The notes: a model not told the origin generated them from the sequence alone. A stretch of DNA of 64,000 nucleotides from Clostridium sp. OF03-18AA (GCF_003478035.1 NZ_QUEP01000004.1:1-64000), one strand, 5' to 3'. Shown: positions 54,399-63,579, counted from the first letter of the stretch. Made by a program: numbers and translations.

Positions 54399-55079
54399 AT
54401 GGAAGAACTCATGAAAACAAAGATCTTTAAGGTCACGGTGGAACGTCTCCTGTTAAATGGAGGACAGACTCTCTACATGGTCGGCTGGTCGCTCCTTGTT
54501 GGAACGATCATTGGTATGATCCTGGCCCTGATCCTGGTGCTCTGCAGAAAAGGCGGACTTGCGGAGAACCGACCGTTATACTGGATCGTGAGCGCTTATA
54601 TCAATGTGGTGCGAAGCATTCCGTTCGTAATTTTGCTTGTAACGATCATGCCGATCACACGCGCGATCGTCGGAACAACGATCGGAAGTACGGCGGCGCT
54701 GGTCCCGTTAGTTGTTTACATAAGTCCGTATCTTGCAAGACTGATGGAAAACAGCCTGCTTGAGATCAATCCGGGAATCCTGGAGGCGGCTGAGGCCATG
54801 GGCGCGACAACCTGGCAGGTCATCCGCTATTTCCTGGTTCCGGAAACCCTGGGTTCCATGGTGCTTGCACTTACAACAGGAACCATCGGACTTCTCGGAG
54901 CGTCCGCGATGGCTGGTTATGTCGGCGGAGGCGGAGTCGGTGACCTGGCGCTGACATATGGTTATGAGAAGATGAACACCCCGCTCATGATCCTCACGGT
55001 CGTGATCCTGGTCGTTCTGGTACAGATATTGCAGATTCTTGGAAATACGATTTCCGGAAAGTTAAGACAGCATAAATAA
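54399..55079 (+). CDS. metI: Methionine-type ABC transporter permease
   Basis: Encodes 226 residues with five to six membrane segments. The ABC permease EAA loop EAAEAMGATTWQVIRYFLVPE (about 128-148) contacts MetN, and the MetI-like N-terminal NGGQTLYMVGWSLLVGTIIGM is present. It begins 1 bp after the metN stop, with GGTGGAG overlapping the end of metN. It forms the membrane channel of the importer. Confidence 0.92.
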   Translation: MEELMKTKIFKVTVERLLLNGGQTLYMVGWSLLVGTIIGMILALILVLCRKGGLAENRPLYWIVSAYINVVRSIPFVILLVTIMPITRAIVGTTIGSTAALVPLVVYISPYLARLMENSLLEINPGILEAAEAMGATTWQVIRYFLVPETLGSMVLALTTGTIGLLGASAMAGYVGGGGVGDLALTYGYEKMNTPLMILTVVILVVLVQILQILGNTISGKLRQHK

Positions 55080-55100
55080 AAGAAGAGGAGAGAAAGAATT

Positions 55101-55991
55101 ATGAGAAAAGTGATTGCAGGAGTACTGATGGGAGCGGCAGTTTTAAGCCTTGCCGCATGCGGAAAGACAGAGACAGCAGCTACAACAGCGGCACAGGCTG
55201 CTGAGAGCCAGGACACACAGGCAGACAGCACAGAGGCAGCAGCGGACACCATCGGCGACAAGAAAGAGATCGTCTATGGTAAGTCCCAGGGACCGTACAC
55301 AGAGCTTTTTGAGGCGGCGATCGTTCCGATCCTCGAGAAAGAGGGATATACCGTAAAGGGAGTTGACTTCTCCGACCTTCAGACAGCAGATATCGGACTG
55401 AATGACGGCGACGTCGATGTCAACGTAGAGCAGCACACCGCATATATGGAAAACTTCAACGCGAACTATAATGCGGATCTCGTTGCATTAAGCCCGATCC
55501 CGACAGTACCGGCAGGCGTATATTCCGCAAAATATAAGTCTGTCGATGAGATCCCGGACGGAGCAAAGGTTGCAGTTCCGAATGACGCATCCAACACCGC
55601 AAGATGCTACCTGATGCTTCAGAAGATCGGCTGGATCAAGCTTGCTGATGATGTGGATCCGTCCGCAGTAACCCAGGATGACATCGTTGAGAACCCGCAC
55701 AACATCGAGTTCACAGAGATGAAGAGCTTAACGATCCCGGCAGCAATTCAGGACTTTGACTATGTAGCGATCACCGGCAGCGTTGTATATAACGCAGGCA
55801 TCGACCCGTCCACAGCACTTGCAACTGAGGATATCCAGGATCATCTTGTTCTTCAGGTTGTTGTAAAGGAAGAGAACAAGGATGCTGAGTGGGCAAAAGC
55901 GATCGTGGATGCTTATCATTCCGACGAGTTCAAGCAGTACATGGAAGAGAACAACGATGGATTATGGTGGATCCCGGACGAGTTAAAGTAA
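55101..55991 (+). CDS. metQ: MetQ/NlpA-family substrate-binding lipoprotein
   Basis: Encodes 296 residues. The signal MRKVIAGVLMGAAVLSLAAC has lipobox LAAC, so Cys20 is lipidated. A Thr/Ala/Gln-rich linker of about 30 residues leads to the NlpA fold, with TELFEAAIVPILEKEGY, then DGDVDVNVEQHTAYMENFN, VPNDASNTARCYLMLQ and DYVAITGSVVYNAG typical of MetQ. It captures the substrate outside the cell for MetI/MetN. Ligand specificity (methionine, cystine or other) cannot be read from sequence. Confidence 0.92.
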   Translation: MRKVIAGVLMGAAVLSLAACGKTETAATTAAQAAESQDTQADSTEAAADTIGDKKEIVYGKSQGPYTELFEAAIVPILEKEGYTVKGVDFSDLQTADIGLNDGDVDVNVEQHTAYMENFNANYNADLVALSPIPTVPAGVYSAKYKSVDEIPDGAKVAVPNDASNTARCYLMLQKIGWIKLADDVDPSAVTQDDIVENPHNIEFTEMKSLTIPAAIQDFDYVAITGSVVYNAGIDPSTALATEDIQDHLVLQVVVKEENKDAEWAKAIVDAYHSDEFKQYMEENNDGLWWIPDELK

Positions 55992-56033
55992 GATTTAAGT
56001 CTGGAATTGATCGAGAAAAACTGATAGGGTGAG

Positions 56034-56127
56034 AATGAGCCAGGGGCGCATGTGAATGTGGTTCCTGGCTCATTTGTTTACGAAAAAATATCTCCGACAC
56101 GGAAAAAACTGGCGTCGGAGATATTTT
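56034..56127 (+). terminator. Tandem terminators after metNIQ
   Basis: First stem TGAGCCAGG / CCTGGCTCA with tail TTTGTTT (56036-56079). Second stem AAAATATCTCCGAC / GTCGGAGATATTTT (56085-56127), a perfect 14 bp that also serves the convergent MATE gene. Confidence 0.8.
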
Positions 56128-56273
56128 GGTCTTTGCACAAAGCAATAAGCAGTGGTTAGGGATTTGCTTATATCAGAAGTGGGCAGACCATTTAGATAAG
56201 CTGCGAAGCAGCTATTTGGTTATGAAGTTCGGGAGAAAGCAGCCTGCTGATTTTCATGACCGGCTTAATTCTG

Positions 56274-57629
56274 TTATGCTTCTGCTGGCGTTCCCTGCAG
56301 CATCCGTGTGACTTTTTTCACACAATAGAAGCAGGTCGGAGCGATATAGCAGCAGGCAGCAACCCAGGCGGTCTGGTCGGCGAAGCAGATCGCGTTGTAG
56401 CCGAACTGACCGACAAAGCAGAGGCTGACGATTGTGCGGGCGAACATCTCTGTCACTCCGGAGAAAAATGCTCTTCCGGAATATCCGAGTCCCTGCGTCA
56501 CCATTCTGGTGATGTTTAAGATCCCGAGTGTCCAGTAGAAGAATCCCATGCAGCGCAGATACTGGGCGGAGGCGTCGAGAACGCCTGCGGCATCTCTGCT
56601 TACAAAGATCATGGAGAGCGGACGTCCGAAGAAAATCAGGATCAGTCCTGCGAAGACTCCGTAGCCAATCCCGAGGGCGATTCCCTCTTTCAGACCTTTT
56701 TTGATTCGGGCTGACTGACCGGCGCCGAGGTTCTGGCTGCAGAAGACAGAAACAGCGGTTCCGATCGCATCGAACGGACACAGGGTGAACTGTTTTAGCT
56801 TCACACCTGCGGTAAAGCCGGAGACATAGTCACCGCCGAGTCCGTTGTTTGCGGACTGCATGACCATGCTGCCGATCGCTGTGATGGAAAACTGGAGACC
56901 GGTCGGGAGTCCCATCTGGAGAAGCTCTGCGATCGCGTCTTTTTTGATTACGCGGTTTTCTTTCGAGAGCCATAAGATCTTCATGCGCCGGATAATGACG
57001 AACAGGCAGAGAATTCCGCTGATTGCCTGGGATGCGATCGTTGCGAAGGCAGCTCCGGCACATCCCCACTTTGCGACAACGATAAAGAAGAGGTCGAGGA
57101 AGATGTTGAGCACTGCGGAGAATGCCAGGAAGATAAAAGGTGTCCGGCTGTCACCGACGGCGCGCAGGATGCTGGATAAGTAGTTGTAGAGCAAGGTGAA
57201 CGGGATACCGAGGAAAATGATCATCAGATAGATATACGCATTTGCGTAGATATCGCTCTGGACGGAAAGCATGTGCAGGATCCACGGACACAGAACGGCG
57301 CAGAGCGTGGTCACGATGACTGCGATCACTGCGGTGAGGATCGCTCCGTTGAAGATGAAATCTTTCATGCGTTTGTGGTCGCCGGCGCCGAAATATTTTG
57401 CAACCGGAATGCCGAAGCCGGTACAACTTCCCATACAGAAGCCGAGGACGAGAAACTGGACGCTGGTGCTGGCTCCGACACTCGCAAGTGCCTGTGCACC
57501 GAGTACCTGGCCGACGATCGCGGCGTCGATGATGTTGTAAGTCTGCTGCAGGAGGTTGCCGACTAAGAGGGGCAGTGCGAACTGCAGCATGGATTTTAGG
57601 GGACTGCCCTTGATCATGGAAGTTGCCAT
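56274..57629 (-). CDS. MATE-family efflux protein
   Basis: Encodes 451 residues, about 12 membrane segments, opening SMLQFALPLLVGNLLQQTYNIIDAAIVGQVLG. Both halves of the family fold are present, and CSQNLGAGQSARIKKGLKEGI near residue 300 marks the second half. AGAAGG lies upstream of the ATG at a slightly long spacing. It is leftward and monocistronic, with bioB divergent beyond a 441-bp gap. Substrate unknown; only loosely similar to the MATE at 4812-6143. Confidence 0.86.
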   Translation of the reverse strand: MATSMIKGSPLKSMLQFALPLLVGNLLQQTYNIIDAAIVGQVLGAQALASVGASTSVQFLVLGFCMGSCTGFGIPVAKYFGAGDHKRMKDFIFNGAILTAVIAVIVTTLCAVLCPWILHMLSVQSDIYANAYIYLMIIFLGIPFTLLYNYLSSILRAVGDSRTPFIFLAFSAVLNIFLDLFFIVVAKWGCAGAAFATIASQAISGILCLFVIIRRMKILWLSKENRVIKKDAIAELLQMGLPTGLQFSITAIGSMVMQSANNGLGGDYVSGFTAGVKLKQFTLCPFDAIGTAVSVFCSQNLGAGQSARIKKGLKEGIALGIGYGVFAGLILIFFGRPLSMIFVSRDAAGVLDASAQYLRCMGFFYWTLGILNITRMVTQGLGYSGRAFFSGVTEMFARTIVSLCFVGQFGYNAICFADQTAWVAACCYIAPTCFYCVKKVTRMLQGTPAEA

Positions 57630-57862
57630 GTAGAGATTACCTTCTTTCGAAATGGGAAATTTTTTGATAAAACGAACGTGAATTATCTTATCATAGAGAG
57701 AAAAGATTGTATACAGGCATATGCGACAAAATGTAGATGGAATTTAGGTGGGGATTTTTGCTGTTTTTTAGAGGAACCAGATCCTCGAATCAAGGCACTC
57801 CTGTTCGGCTCCTCACCGCTAGGGATTGGCGGGACGAATAGTAAACTTTAACGTGAAAATGG

Positions 57863-57891
57863 TTGACATCTGGCAGAATCTACCATATAAT
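57863..57891 (+). promoter_or_regulatory. bioB promoter (perfect SigA consensus)
   Basis: TTGACA (57863-57868), exact 17-bp spacer, TATAAT (57886-57891). The rest of 57630-58070 apart from the operator shows no gene. Confidence 0.9.
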
Positions 57892-57924
57892 TGTAAACTA
57901 TAACGTGACAAAAGAGTTTACAAT
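57890..57924 (+). promoter_or_regulatory. BirA-type biotin operator of bioB
   Basis: ATTGTAAACT (57890-57899), 15-bp spacer, AGTTTACAAT (57915-57924): a perfect 10-bp inverted repeat over the transcription start. Sequence and spacing fit Firmicute BirA operators (TTGTAAAC...GTTTACAA), so biotin-loaded BirA would repress. GTAAACTTTAACGTGA at 57841-57856 resembles the left arm and following spacer (GTAAACTATAACGTGA at 57893-57908), a second half-site. Confidence 0.82.
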
Positions 57925-58070
57925 AAAACTTGGGCAGATGTGAGAGAAATGAGAAAAATCCTACAAAAAAAGTGGGAAAATCTGCTCTGGAATTACAACG
58001 AAATAATACATCTGCTGACTGTAAAAGAGATTTGCGGCAGGCAGGATAAGATCAGGAAAAGGAGAACATT

Positions 58071-59048
58071 ATGGACGCACTGACACTGGCACAGGAGATT
58101 ATCGACGGAAGAAGAATCACAAGAGAGGATGACCTGAATTTCTTTCTGACATGCGATCTGAAGGAGCTCTGTGAGGGAGCAGACCGGATCCGCAAGGCAT
58201 GTGTGGGAGATAAGGTAGACCTTTGTTCTATTATCAACGGACGCAGTGGACGATGTCCAGAGGATTGCAAGTACTGCGCACAGTCTGCTCATCATCATAC
58301 AAACTGCGAGGTTTATGATTTCCTTCCGGAGGAAGAGATCGTGAAGATGTGTCGTGTCAATGAGGCGGAAGGCGTCGACCGTTTCTCTATCGTGACATCC
58401 GGAAAGGCACTGACCGGAGAAGAGTTTGAGAAAGCGATCCATGCTTATGAGACGATGAAGAAGGAATGTAAGATCGATCTCTGCGCATCCATGGGATTTG
58501 TGAGTGCGGAGCAGCTCCACAGACTTCACGAGGCTGGTGTTACAAGCTATCATCACAATATTGAGACATCCAGAAGAAATTTCCCGAACATCTGCACGAC
58601 GCATACTTATGATATGAAGATCAATACTTTAAAGATGATCAAGGCAGAGGGAATGTGTGCATGTTCCGGCGGTATCATCGGAATGGGAGAGACCTGGGAG
58701 GACCGTCTCGACATGGCGGTAAGCCTTGCAGAGCTTGGAATCGATTCCATCCCGTTAAATGCGCTGATGCCGATCCCGGGAACTCCGCTTGAGCATTTGG
58801 AGCGCATCTCCGAGGATGATATTCTCCGCACGGTTGCATTCTTCCGCTACATCAATCCGGAGGCAAACATCCGTCTCGGCGCAGGCCGCGCACTTCTCAC
58901 AAACGACGGCGAGACCGCATTCAAGTCCGGAGTATCCGCGACGATCACAGGAAACATGCTGACAACCGTTGCATGTGCGACGATCCGCAGTGACAAGAAG
59001 ATGTTAGAGGATCTCGGAAGAGATGTGACACCGGAGTATATGAAATAA
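58071..59048 (+). CDS. bioB: Biotin synthase
   Basis: Encodes 325 residues of the radical SAM family. The CPEDCKYC motif (about residues 64-71, three Cys) binds the 4Fe-4S cluster, and the preceding IINGRSGRCPEDC pattern is BioB-type. YHHNIETSRRNF near 164 and the C-terminal GRALLTNDGE complete the picture. It inserts sulfur into dethiobiotin to form biotin. AAAGGAG lies 5 nt upstream. Monocistronic; other bio genes are not in the window, so dethiobiotin may be made elsewhere or imported. Confidence 0.95.
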   Translation: MDALTLAQEIIDGRRITREDDLNFFLTCDLKELCEGADRIRKACVGDKVDLCSIINGRSGRCPEDCKYCAQSAHHHTNCEVYDFLPEEEIVKMCRVNEAEGVDRFSIVTSGKALTGEEFEKAIHAYETMKKECKIDLCASMGFVSAEQLHRLHEAGVTSYHHNIETSRRNFPNICTTHTYDMKINTLKMIKAEGMCACSGGIIGMGETWEDRLDMAVSLAELGIDSIPLNALMPIPGTPLEHLERISEDDILRTVAFFRYINPEANIRLGAGRALLTNDGETAFKSGVSATITGNMLTTVACATIRSDKKMLEDLGRDVTPEYMK

Positions 59049-59105
59049 TACCAGGATCAGGAGATTGGAATCATACGTTGTCCAAAAGTAGAAAGTACAG
59101 ATTAG

Positions 59106-59142
59106 AAAAGGCTGCCCTGCATTATGCGCGGGCAGCCTTTTG
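59106..59142. terminator. Bidirectional terminator after bioB
   Basis: AAAAGGCTGCCC and GGGCAGCCTTTT stem with T-run. It lies between bioB and the convergent GNAT gene. Confidence 0.85.
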
Positions 59143-59231
59143 CGTGATAGGGCAACAATTTCAAATATGAAAACTCTGTGTAATACCGTTGCAGCCATAG
59201 ATTTATTATGCGGAACACTAGTAGAATCTCG

Positions 59232-59774
59232 CTAAAGTTCTTTTTCACAGCACCAGTAATCCACACCATGATATACACATTCACCGACCATGGAAAAATG
59301 CAGCTTTCGGTACGCGCGGAGCGCCTTTTCGTTCGTCTTTGCGACGAGATAATGGGCGGAACGAAAACCACGCCTTTTGGCTTTCTCCATAGCGCAGGTA
59401 AAAAGTTTTCCGGCAATCCCGCAGCCCTGATAGTTCAGGGAAACAGCGACCCGGGCAAATTCAACGGACGGAACGAGTTCTTTCGACCAGCAGTCCAGGA
59501 TATCGGTCTCCGGATCGGCGTCGAAGGAGATCACTCCGGCGAGATCATGCCCGGTCTTTGTCTTTAAGCAGAACAGGGAATTCCTGGCGAGATCGAAACG
59601 GATCGTATCAGCAGACGGATAGTCATCCGTCCAGGCGCAGAACTCTCTGCCGATGTGGGACCGGTAGAGGGAAAGGATCGCGGATGCATCATCCGGGAGC
59701 GCAAGTGAAAAGAAAAATTGTTTCACAATTCCGTTTACGGAGATCAGAATCTCCTGATCCTGGATCAAATTCAT
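59232..59774 (-). CDS. GNAT-family acetyltransferase
   Basis: Encodes 180 residues from the ATG at 59774 (MNLIQDQEILISVNGIV), with AAAGGAG 8 nt upstream. The acetyl-CoA-binding motif A is degenerate (VSLNYQGCGIAGKLF, usually Q-x-x-G-x-G/A), followed by AMEKAKRRGFRSAHYLVAKTNEKALRAYRKLHF, typical of GNAT motif B. Second gene of a two-gene unit after the TSUP permease (13-bp gap). Substrate unknown. Confidence 0.8.
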   Translation of the reverse strand: MNLIQDQEILISVNGIVKQFFFSLALPDDASAILSLYRSHIGREFCAWTDDYPSADTIRFDLARNSLFCLKTKTGHDLAGVISFDADPETDILDCWSKELVPSVEFARVAVSLNYQGCGIAGKLFTCAMEKAKRRGFRSAHYLVAKTNEKALRAYRKLHFSMVGECVYHGVDYWCCEKEL

Positions 59775-59787
59775 GGACAACGCTCCT

Positions 59788-60552
59788 TTACCCTGCCATG
59801 ATCTCACTCAGTGTTTTCACAAAGAAGATCACGAGGACCGCCAGCATCAGCGGTTTTACGAATTTTGCACCGCCTTTATCGAAACACTTTGCACCGAGAT
59901 AGTTTCCTGCGATACTGAAGAGGCCGGCAGTAAGACCGAGGAGAAAGATCACTTTCCCATTTATCAGGTAGACAGCAAGCGCTGTCAGGTTTGTTGTCAG
60001 GTTGATCGCTTTCGTGATCCCGTTCGCCTCCTTGAGGCCCATGTGGGCAACGCCGGTGAGGAGAAGAAGGAGGAAGGTTCCTGTTCCAGGACCGTAAAAG
60101 CCGTCATAGATGCCGATGACAAAGGCAATAAATGCGCTGAAGAGGATCATTTTGCGGAGTGGAAATGCCGCTTTTTCTCCAATGAACGGTTTTCCGAACA
60201 TGAGGTAGAGAGCGGTACACGGCAGGATCACAAGGATCAGGCGTTTAAAGTAGTAATCATCTAACCGAAGGGCAAGCTTTGCGCCGATAGAAGAGCCGAT
60301 CAGAGCAGTGATGATACAGAGAACTGCGTTCTTCCAGGCAATGTAGCCGTTTTTGGCATATTTTGCGGTTGCGATCAGAGTTCCCATGCCGGAGCTCAGC
60401 TTATTCGTTCCAATCGCGAAGTGGACCGGAAAACCCGCGATCAGATAGGCAGGAAGCGAGATCAGACCGCCGCCTCCGGCTACCGCGTCGACAAATCCGG
60501 CGAGAAATACGAGCGGGCAGATGATCAGAAAGTGGATCAGATGTAATTCCAT
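59788..60552 (-). CDS. TSUP (TauE/SafE)-family sulfite/sulfonate-type exporter
   Basis: Encodes 254 residues with about eight membrane segments in two halves. Markers are FLAGFVDAVAGGGGLISLPAYL near residue 18 with AIGTNKLSSGMGT, and GIYDGFYGPGTGTFLLLLL near 145. TSUP proteins export sulfite, sulfonates or organosulfur compounds, or carry other small anions. It is immediately followed by the GNAT gene. No sulfur-metabolism genes are adjacent, so the substrate is open. Confidence 0.85.
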   Translation of the reverse strand: MELHLIHFLIICPLVFLAGFVDAVAGGGGLISLPAYLIAGFPVHFAIGTNKLSSGMGTLIATAKYAKNGYIAWKNAVLCIITALIGSSIGAKLALRLDDYYFKRLILVILPCTALYLMFGKPFIGEKAAFPLRKMILFSAFIAFVIGIYDGFYGPGTGTFLLLLLTGVAHMGLKEANGITKAINLTTNLTALAVYLINGKVIFLLGLTAGLFSIAGNYLGAKCFDKGGAKFVKPLMLAVLVIFFVKTLSEIMAG

Positions 60553-60728
60553 AGCAGTAATTCCCCTTAGAAAGTAAATATTGTAGATCTTTCGCCAAAT
60601 ATAGCATAAAATGGTGGGAAATGCAATGAAGGAAAATGACAGAAGAAAAGCCTCTTGCTTTTGCCTTTATGATTCGGTAAAATAGAATCAGGCAGAACGA
60701 TCCCCCTGAAGATTCAGGAGGGAAACAT

Positions 60729-61520
60729 ATGAAAGATAATAAGAAGAAAATTCTGGCGGCTGCGGCTTTTCTGATCGCAGCCGGACTTTTGTTTGGGATG
60801 ACAAAGAAAGAGAACGGGAGCAGAGAGCTGGATGATTCCGGGGCGGTCGTCATGAGCGGGTCGCAGAAGGAGTTCATGGGATCCAAAGAGAAGCGTGGTT
60901 CTGAAAAAAATGTTGGGCTGCTCCCGGATCCATCAGGCTCTGACGGAGAAAAAAATCCGCAGACTGAAAGTGAGAGCGGCGTCGGGGAATCCCGGGAAGC
61001 CGGAAATGAAACCGGGACGTGGAAAAGTCCTTCAGAAACGCTGGTGGAAGTGGATAACTCGAAGGCAGCAGGGATCTATGTGTATATCTGCGGGGAGGTT
61101 GCAAATCCCGGCGTGTATGAGCTTTCCGAGGACAGCCGGATCTACGAGGCGGTGGATGCCGCAGGCGGATTTACGGAGAATGCGGCGCGTGAGAGCATCA
61201 ACCTCGCGTCGAAGGTCAGTGACGGGATGCAGATCACGATCTATAATAAGGAAGAAGCTGCATCGCTTCCGGCAGGCGGTACGTCAGCAGGTAAAAATTC
61301 CGGGCAGGATCAGATGTCGGGATCTTCTTCACTTGTCAACCTGAATACAGCGACGAAAGAGGAACTGATGACCTTAAAGGGCATCGGGGAGTCGAAGGCG
61401 GAGGATATCATCCGCTACCGCGAAAAGAGCGGGGGATTTAAGAAGATCGAAGATATCATGAAGATCTCCGGGATCAAGGAAGCCGGATTCCAGAAGATCA
61501 AAGACAGTATTACAGTATAG
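60729..61520 (+). CDS. comEA: ComEA-like DNA-binding protein (SLBB plus helix-hairpin-helix)
   Basis: Encodes 263 residues. One N-terminal membrane segment (residues 8-24), a long low-complexity linker (about 25-110), an SLBB domain (about 115-178, IYVYICGEVANPGVYELSED) and a C-terminal double helix-hairpin-helix (about 203-263, VNLNTATKEELMTLKGIG ... IEDIMKISGIKEAGFQKIKD). This is the standard Gram-positive ComEA plan: a membrane-anchored receptor binding double-stranded DNA during transformation. GGAGGGA lies upstream. No comEB/comEC follows in the window. Confidence 0.92.
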   Translation: MKDNKKKILAAAAFLIAAGLLFGMTKKENGSRELDDSGAVVMSGSQKEFMGSKEKRGSEKNVGLLPDPSGSDGEKNPQTESESGVGESREAGNETGTWKSPSETLVEVDNSKAAGIYVYICGEVANPGVYELSEDSRIYEAVDAAGGFTENAARESINLASKVSDGMQITIYNKEEAASLPAGGTSAGKNSGQDQMSGSSSLVNLNTATKEELMTLKGIGESKAEDIIRYREKSGGFKKIEDIMKISGIKEAGFQKIKDSITV

Positions 61521-61664
61521 TATAACTGAAAAAACATCATAAAGAGAGACAGCAGATCAGAAAAACAGGTTTGCGGATCCTGCATTGGGAAAGGAAAATG
61601 GCAGATCCGGTTACAGGGATTGATGAGAGCTGCTATCGATCACAGCATAACATGGAGGAGTAAG

Positions 61665-62363
61665 ATGGCAAGAGTTCTGGTAGTTGATGATGAAAAACTG
61701 ATCGTGAAGGGAATCCGCTTCAGTCTGGAACAGGATGGATATGAGGTGGACTGCGCCTACGACGGCGATGAGGCGATCGAGAGGGCAAAAGAGCGGGAGT
61801 ACGATGTGGTACTTCTGGACGTCATGCTTCCGGGACACGATGGATTTGAGGTCTGCCAGACGATCCGGGAATTTTCCGAGATGCCGATCATCATGCTGAC
61901 GGCAAAGGGAGACGATATGGATAAGATCCTGGGTCTGGAGTACGGAGCGGATGATTATATCACGAAACCGTTCAATATTCTTGAGGTAAAAGCGCGGATC
62001 AAGGCGATCATCCGGAGAAATAATAAGAAGAACGGCGGCGCGAAACGCCAGGAATCGAGTGTGGTGACAGAAGGCGACTTAAAGCTCGACAGAGAGAGCC
62101 GCAGAGTCTTCATCAAGGACAAGGAGATCAACCTGACTGCGAAGGAATTCGATCTTCTGGAACTTCTTGTCACGAATCCGAACAAGGTCTACAGCCGTGA
62201 GACGCTGTTAGAGTACGTATGGGGCAATAAGGCCATGGTAAACGGAGATGTTCGCACCGTGGACGTACATGTGAGAAGACTCCGCGAAAAGATCGAACCA
62301 AGCCCGAGCGACCCCAAATACGTCCACACCAAATGGGGAGTGGGGTACTTCTTCCGCGCATAG
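61665..62363 (+). CDS. OmpR/PhoB-family response regulator (no adjacent kinase)
   Basis: Encodes 232 residues from the ATG at 61665 (MARVLVVDDEKLIVKGI), with GGAGG 6 nt upstream; an earlier in-frame ATG at 61620 is not supported. Receiver domain 1-120 (acidic DDE, phospho-acceptor Asp in VVLLDVMLPG near 53, MLTAKGD, ITKPF) and a C-terminal winged helix (about 133-230, LTAKEFDLLELL ... VDVHVRRLREKIEP). It resembles WalR/PhoP-type regulators. The next gene is a GNAT, so the sensor kinase must be elsewhere. Confidence 0.9.
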   Translation: MARVLVVDDEKLIVKGIRFSLEQDGYEVDCAYDGDEAIERAKEREYDVVLLDVMLPGHDGFEVCQTIREFSEMPIIMLTAKGDDMDKILGLEYGADDYITKPFNILEVKARIKAIIRRNNKKNGGAKRQESSVVTEGDLKLDRESRRVFIKDKEINLTAKEFDLLELLVTNPNKVYSRETLLEYVWGNKAMVNGDVRTVDVHVRRLREKIEPSPSDPKYVHTKWGVGYFFRA

Positions 62364-62458
62364 CGATGAGCAGTGCAGGGACAGCTCGCATAATTTTTGC
62401 GTTGTGCTTGCACAAAAGCAAAAATTATACGAGCTGGACCTATAGGGCGAATGCCCGC

Positions 62459-62494
62459 GAGCCCTGAGTCGGGGCTTGCCCCGATTCAGGGCTC
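62459..62494. repeat. Long near-perfect hairpin between the response regulator and GNAT genes
   Basis: GAGCCCTGAGTCGGGG and CCCCGATTCAGGGCTC (one G-T pair in 16) with a 4-nt loop and no T-run. It is flanked by two copies of GTTGTGCTTGCAC (62401-62413 and 62523-62535), each followed by an AAAATTAT word. It may be a REP-type element. Confidence 0.55.
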
Positions 62495-62592
62495 CCACTG
62501 CGGACTAGCCAGCAAAAAAGTGTTGTGCTTGCACGAAAATTATGCGGCCCAGCCAACAAATTTAAGTTGTATCAAAAAGGAGAAAAACATCT

Positions 62593-63096
62593 ATGACATA
62601 CACAATTCGCCCGGTCCGTCCGTCGGACCTTGCGGCAGTCACCGAGGTGGAGGCGATCTGCTTTCCTGCCGCGGAGGCAGCGACCGGAGAATCTTTTAAA
62701 GCCCGTATTGCGGCATTCCCGGAATGCTTTTTCGTTGCGGAATCAGAGGGAAAGATCATCGGCTTCATCAACGGCTGTGCCACGGATTCTAAAACGATCT
62801 GTGACGAGATGTACGAAAATTCCGCCTGCCACAAGACGGATGGAGCATACCAGTCCATCTTCGGTCTGGACGTGCTCCCGGATTACCAGCGTCAGGGGAT
62901 CGCGGCAGATCTCATGAACCACATGATCGGGGATGCGAAAAATAAGGGAAGAAAAGGTCTGATCCTCACATGCAAGGACCGCCTGATCCACTATTATGCG
63001 AAATTCGGATATAAAAATATGGGCATGTCCGAGTCTGTCCACGGCGGGGCAGTCTGGTATGACATGATCCTGGAATTCGGAGCGCAGGAATCATGA
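62593..63096 (+). CDS. GNAT-family acetyltransferase
   Basis: Encodes 167 residues. Motif A reads [21 protein letters not shown] (about 94-114, Q/R-x-x-G-x-G/A loop), followed by [23 protein letters not shown] typical of motif B. The overall pattern resembles arylalkylamine N-acetyltransferase-like GNATs. AAAGGAG precedes the ATG. It overlaps rlmH by 4 bp (ATGA), so the two are coupled. Substrate unknown. Confidence 0.85.
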   Translation: MTYTIRPVRPSDLAAVTEVEAICFPAAEAATGESFKARIAAFPECFFVAESEGKIIGFINGCATDSKTICDEMYENSACHKTDGAYQSIFGLDVLPDYQRQGIAADLMNHMIGDAKNKGRKGLILTCKDRLIHYYAKFGYKNMGMSESVHGGAVWYDMILEFGAQES

Positions 63097-63572
63097 AGAT
63101 CACACTGATCACGGTCGGAAAGATCAAGGAAAAATTCTTCCAGGATGCGATTGCGGAATATTCCAAACGCTTGAGCCGGTACTGCAAGCTGGAGATCATC
63201 CAGGTTGCGGATGAGAGGACGCCGGACGGTGCCAGCGAGGCAGTGGAGACGCAGATCAAAGAAAAAGAAGGCGAACGGATCCTTTCCAATATCAAGGACG
63301 GAAGTTTTGTCGTTGCTCTCGCGATCAATGGAAATATGCTGGATTCTGAGGAGCTTGCGGCAAAAATAGAAAAATGGGGTGTGTCCGGGATCAGTCAGAT
63401 CGTGTTTATCATCGGCGGATCGTTAGGTCTTTCAAACCAGGTCCTGGTACGGGCCGATTACAAGCTGAGCTTTTCAAAGATGACATTCCCGCACCAGCTC
63501 ATGCGGGTCATTCTTCTGGAGCAGATCTACCGGAGTTACCGGATCATTCAGGGAGAACCTTACCATAAATAG
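63093..63572 (+). CDS. rlmH: 23S rRNA (pseudouridine-1915 N3)-methyltransferase
   Basis: Encodes 159 residues, exact family length, SPOUT fold. Markers are [16 protein letters not shown] at the start, [16 protein letters not shown] near residue 70, [14 protein letters not shown] near 108 (SAM-binding knot) and the C-terminal [21 protein letters not shown] plus GEPYHK. It methylates pseudouridine 1915 in helix 69 of 23S rRNA on assembled ribosomes. It is translationally coupled to the upstream GNAT. Confidence 0.95.
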   Translation: MKITLITVGKIKEKFFQDAIAEYSKRLSRYCKLEIIQVADERTPDGASEAVETQIKEKEGERILSNIKDGSFVVALAINGNMLDSEELAAKIEKWGVSGISQIVFIIGGSLGLSNQVLVRADYKLSFSKMTFPHQLMRVILLEQIYRSYRIIQGEPYHK

Positions 63573-63579
63573 CGTGTAT

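Noticed and set aside
56126..56311. Rightward 61-codon frame after metQ
   Set aside because: No ribosome site and it runs into the 3' end of the MATE gene on the other strand; may be chance or an unrecognisable relic.
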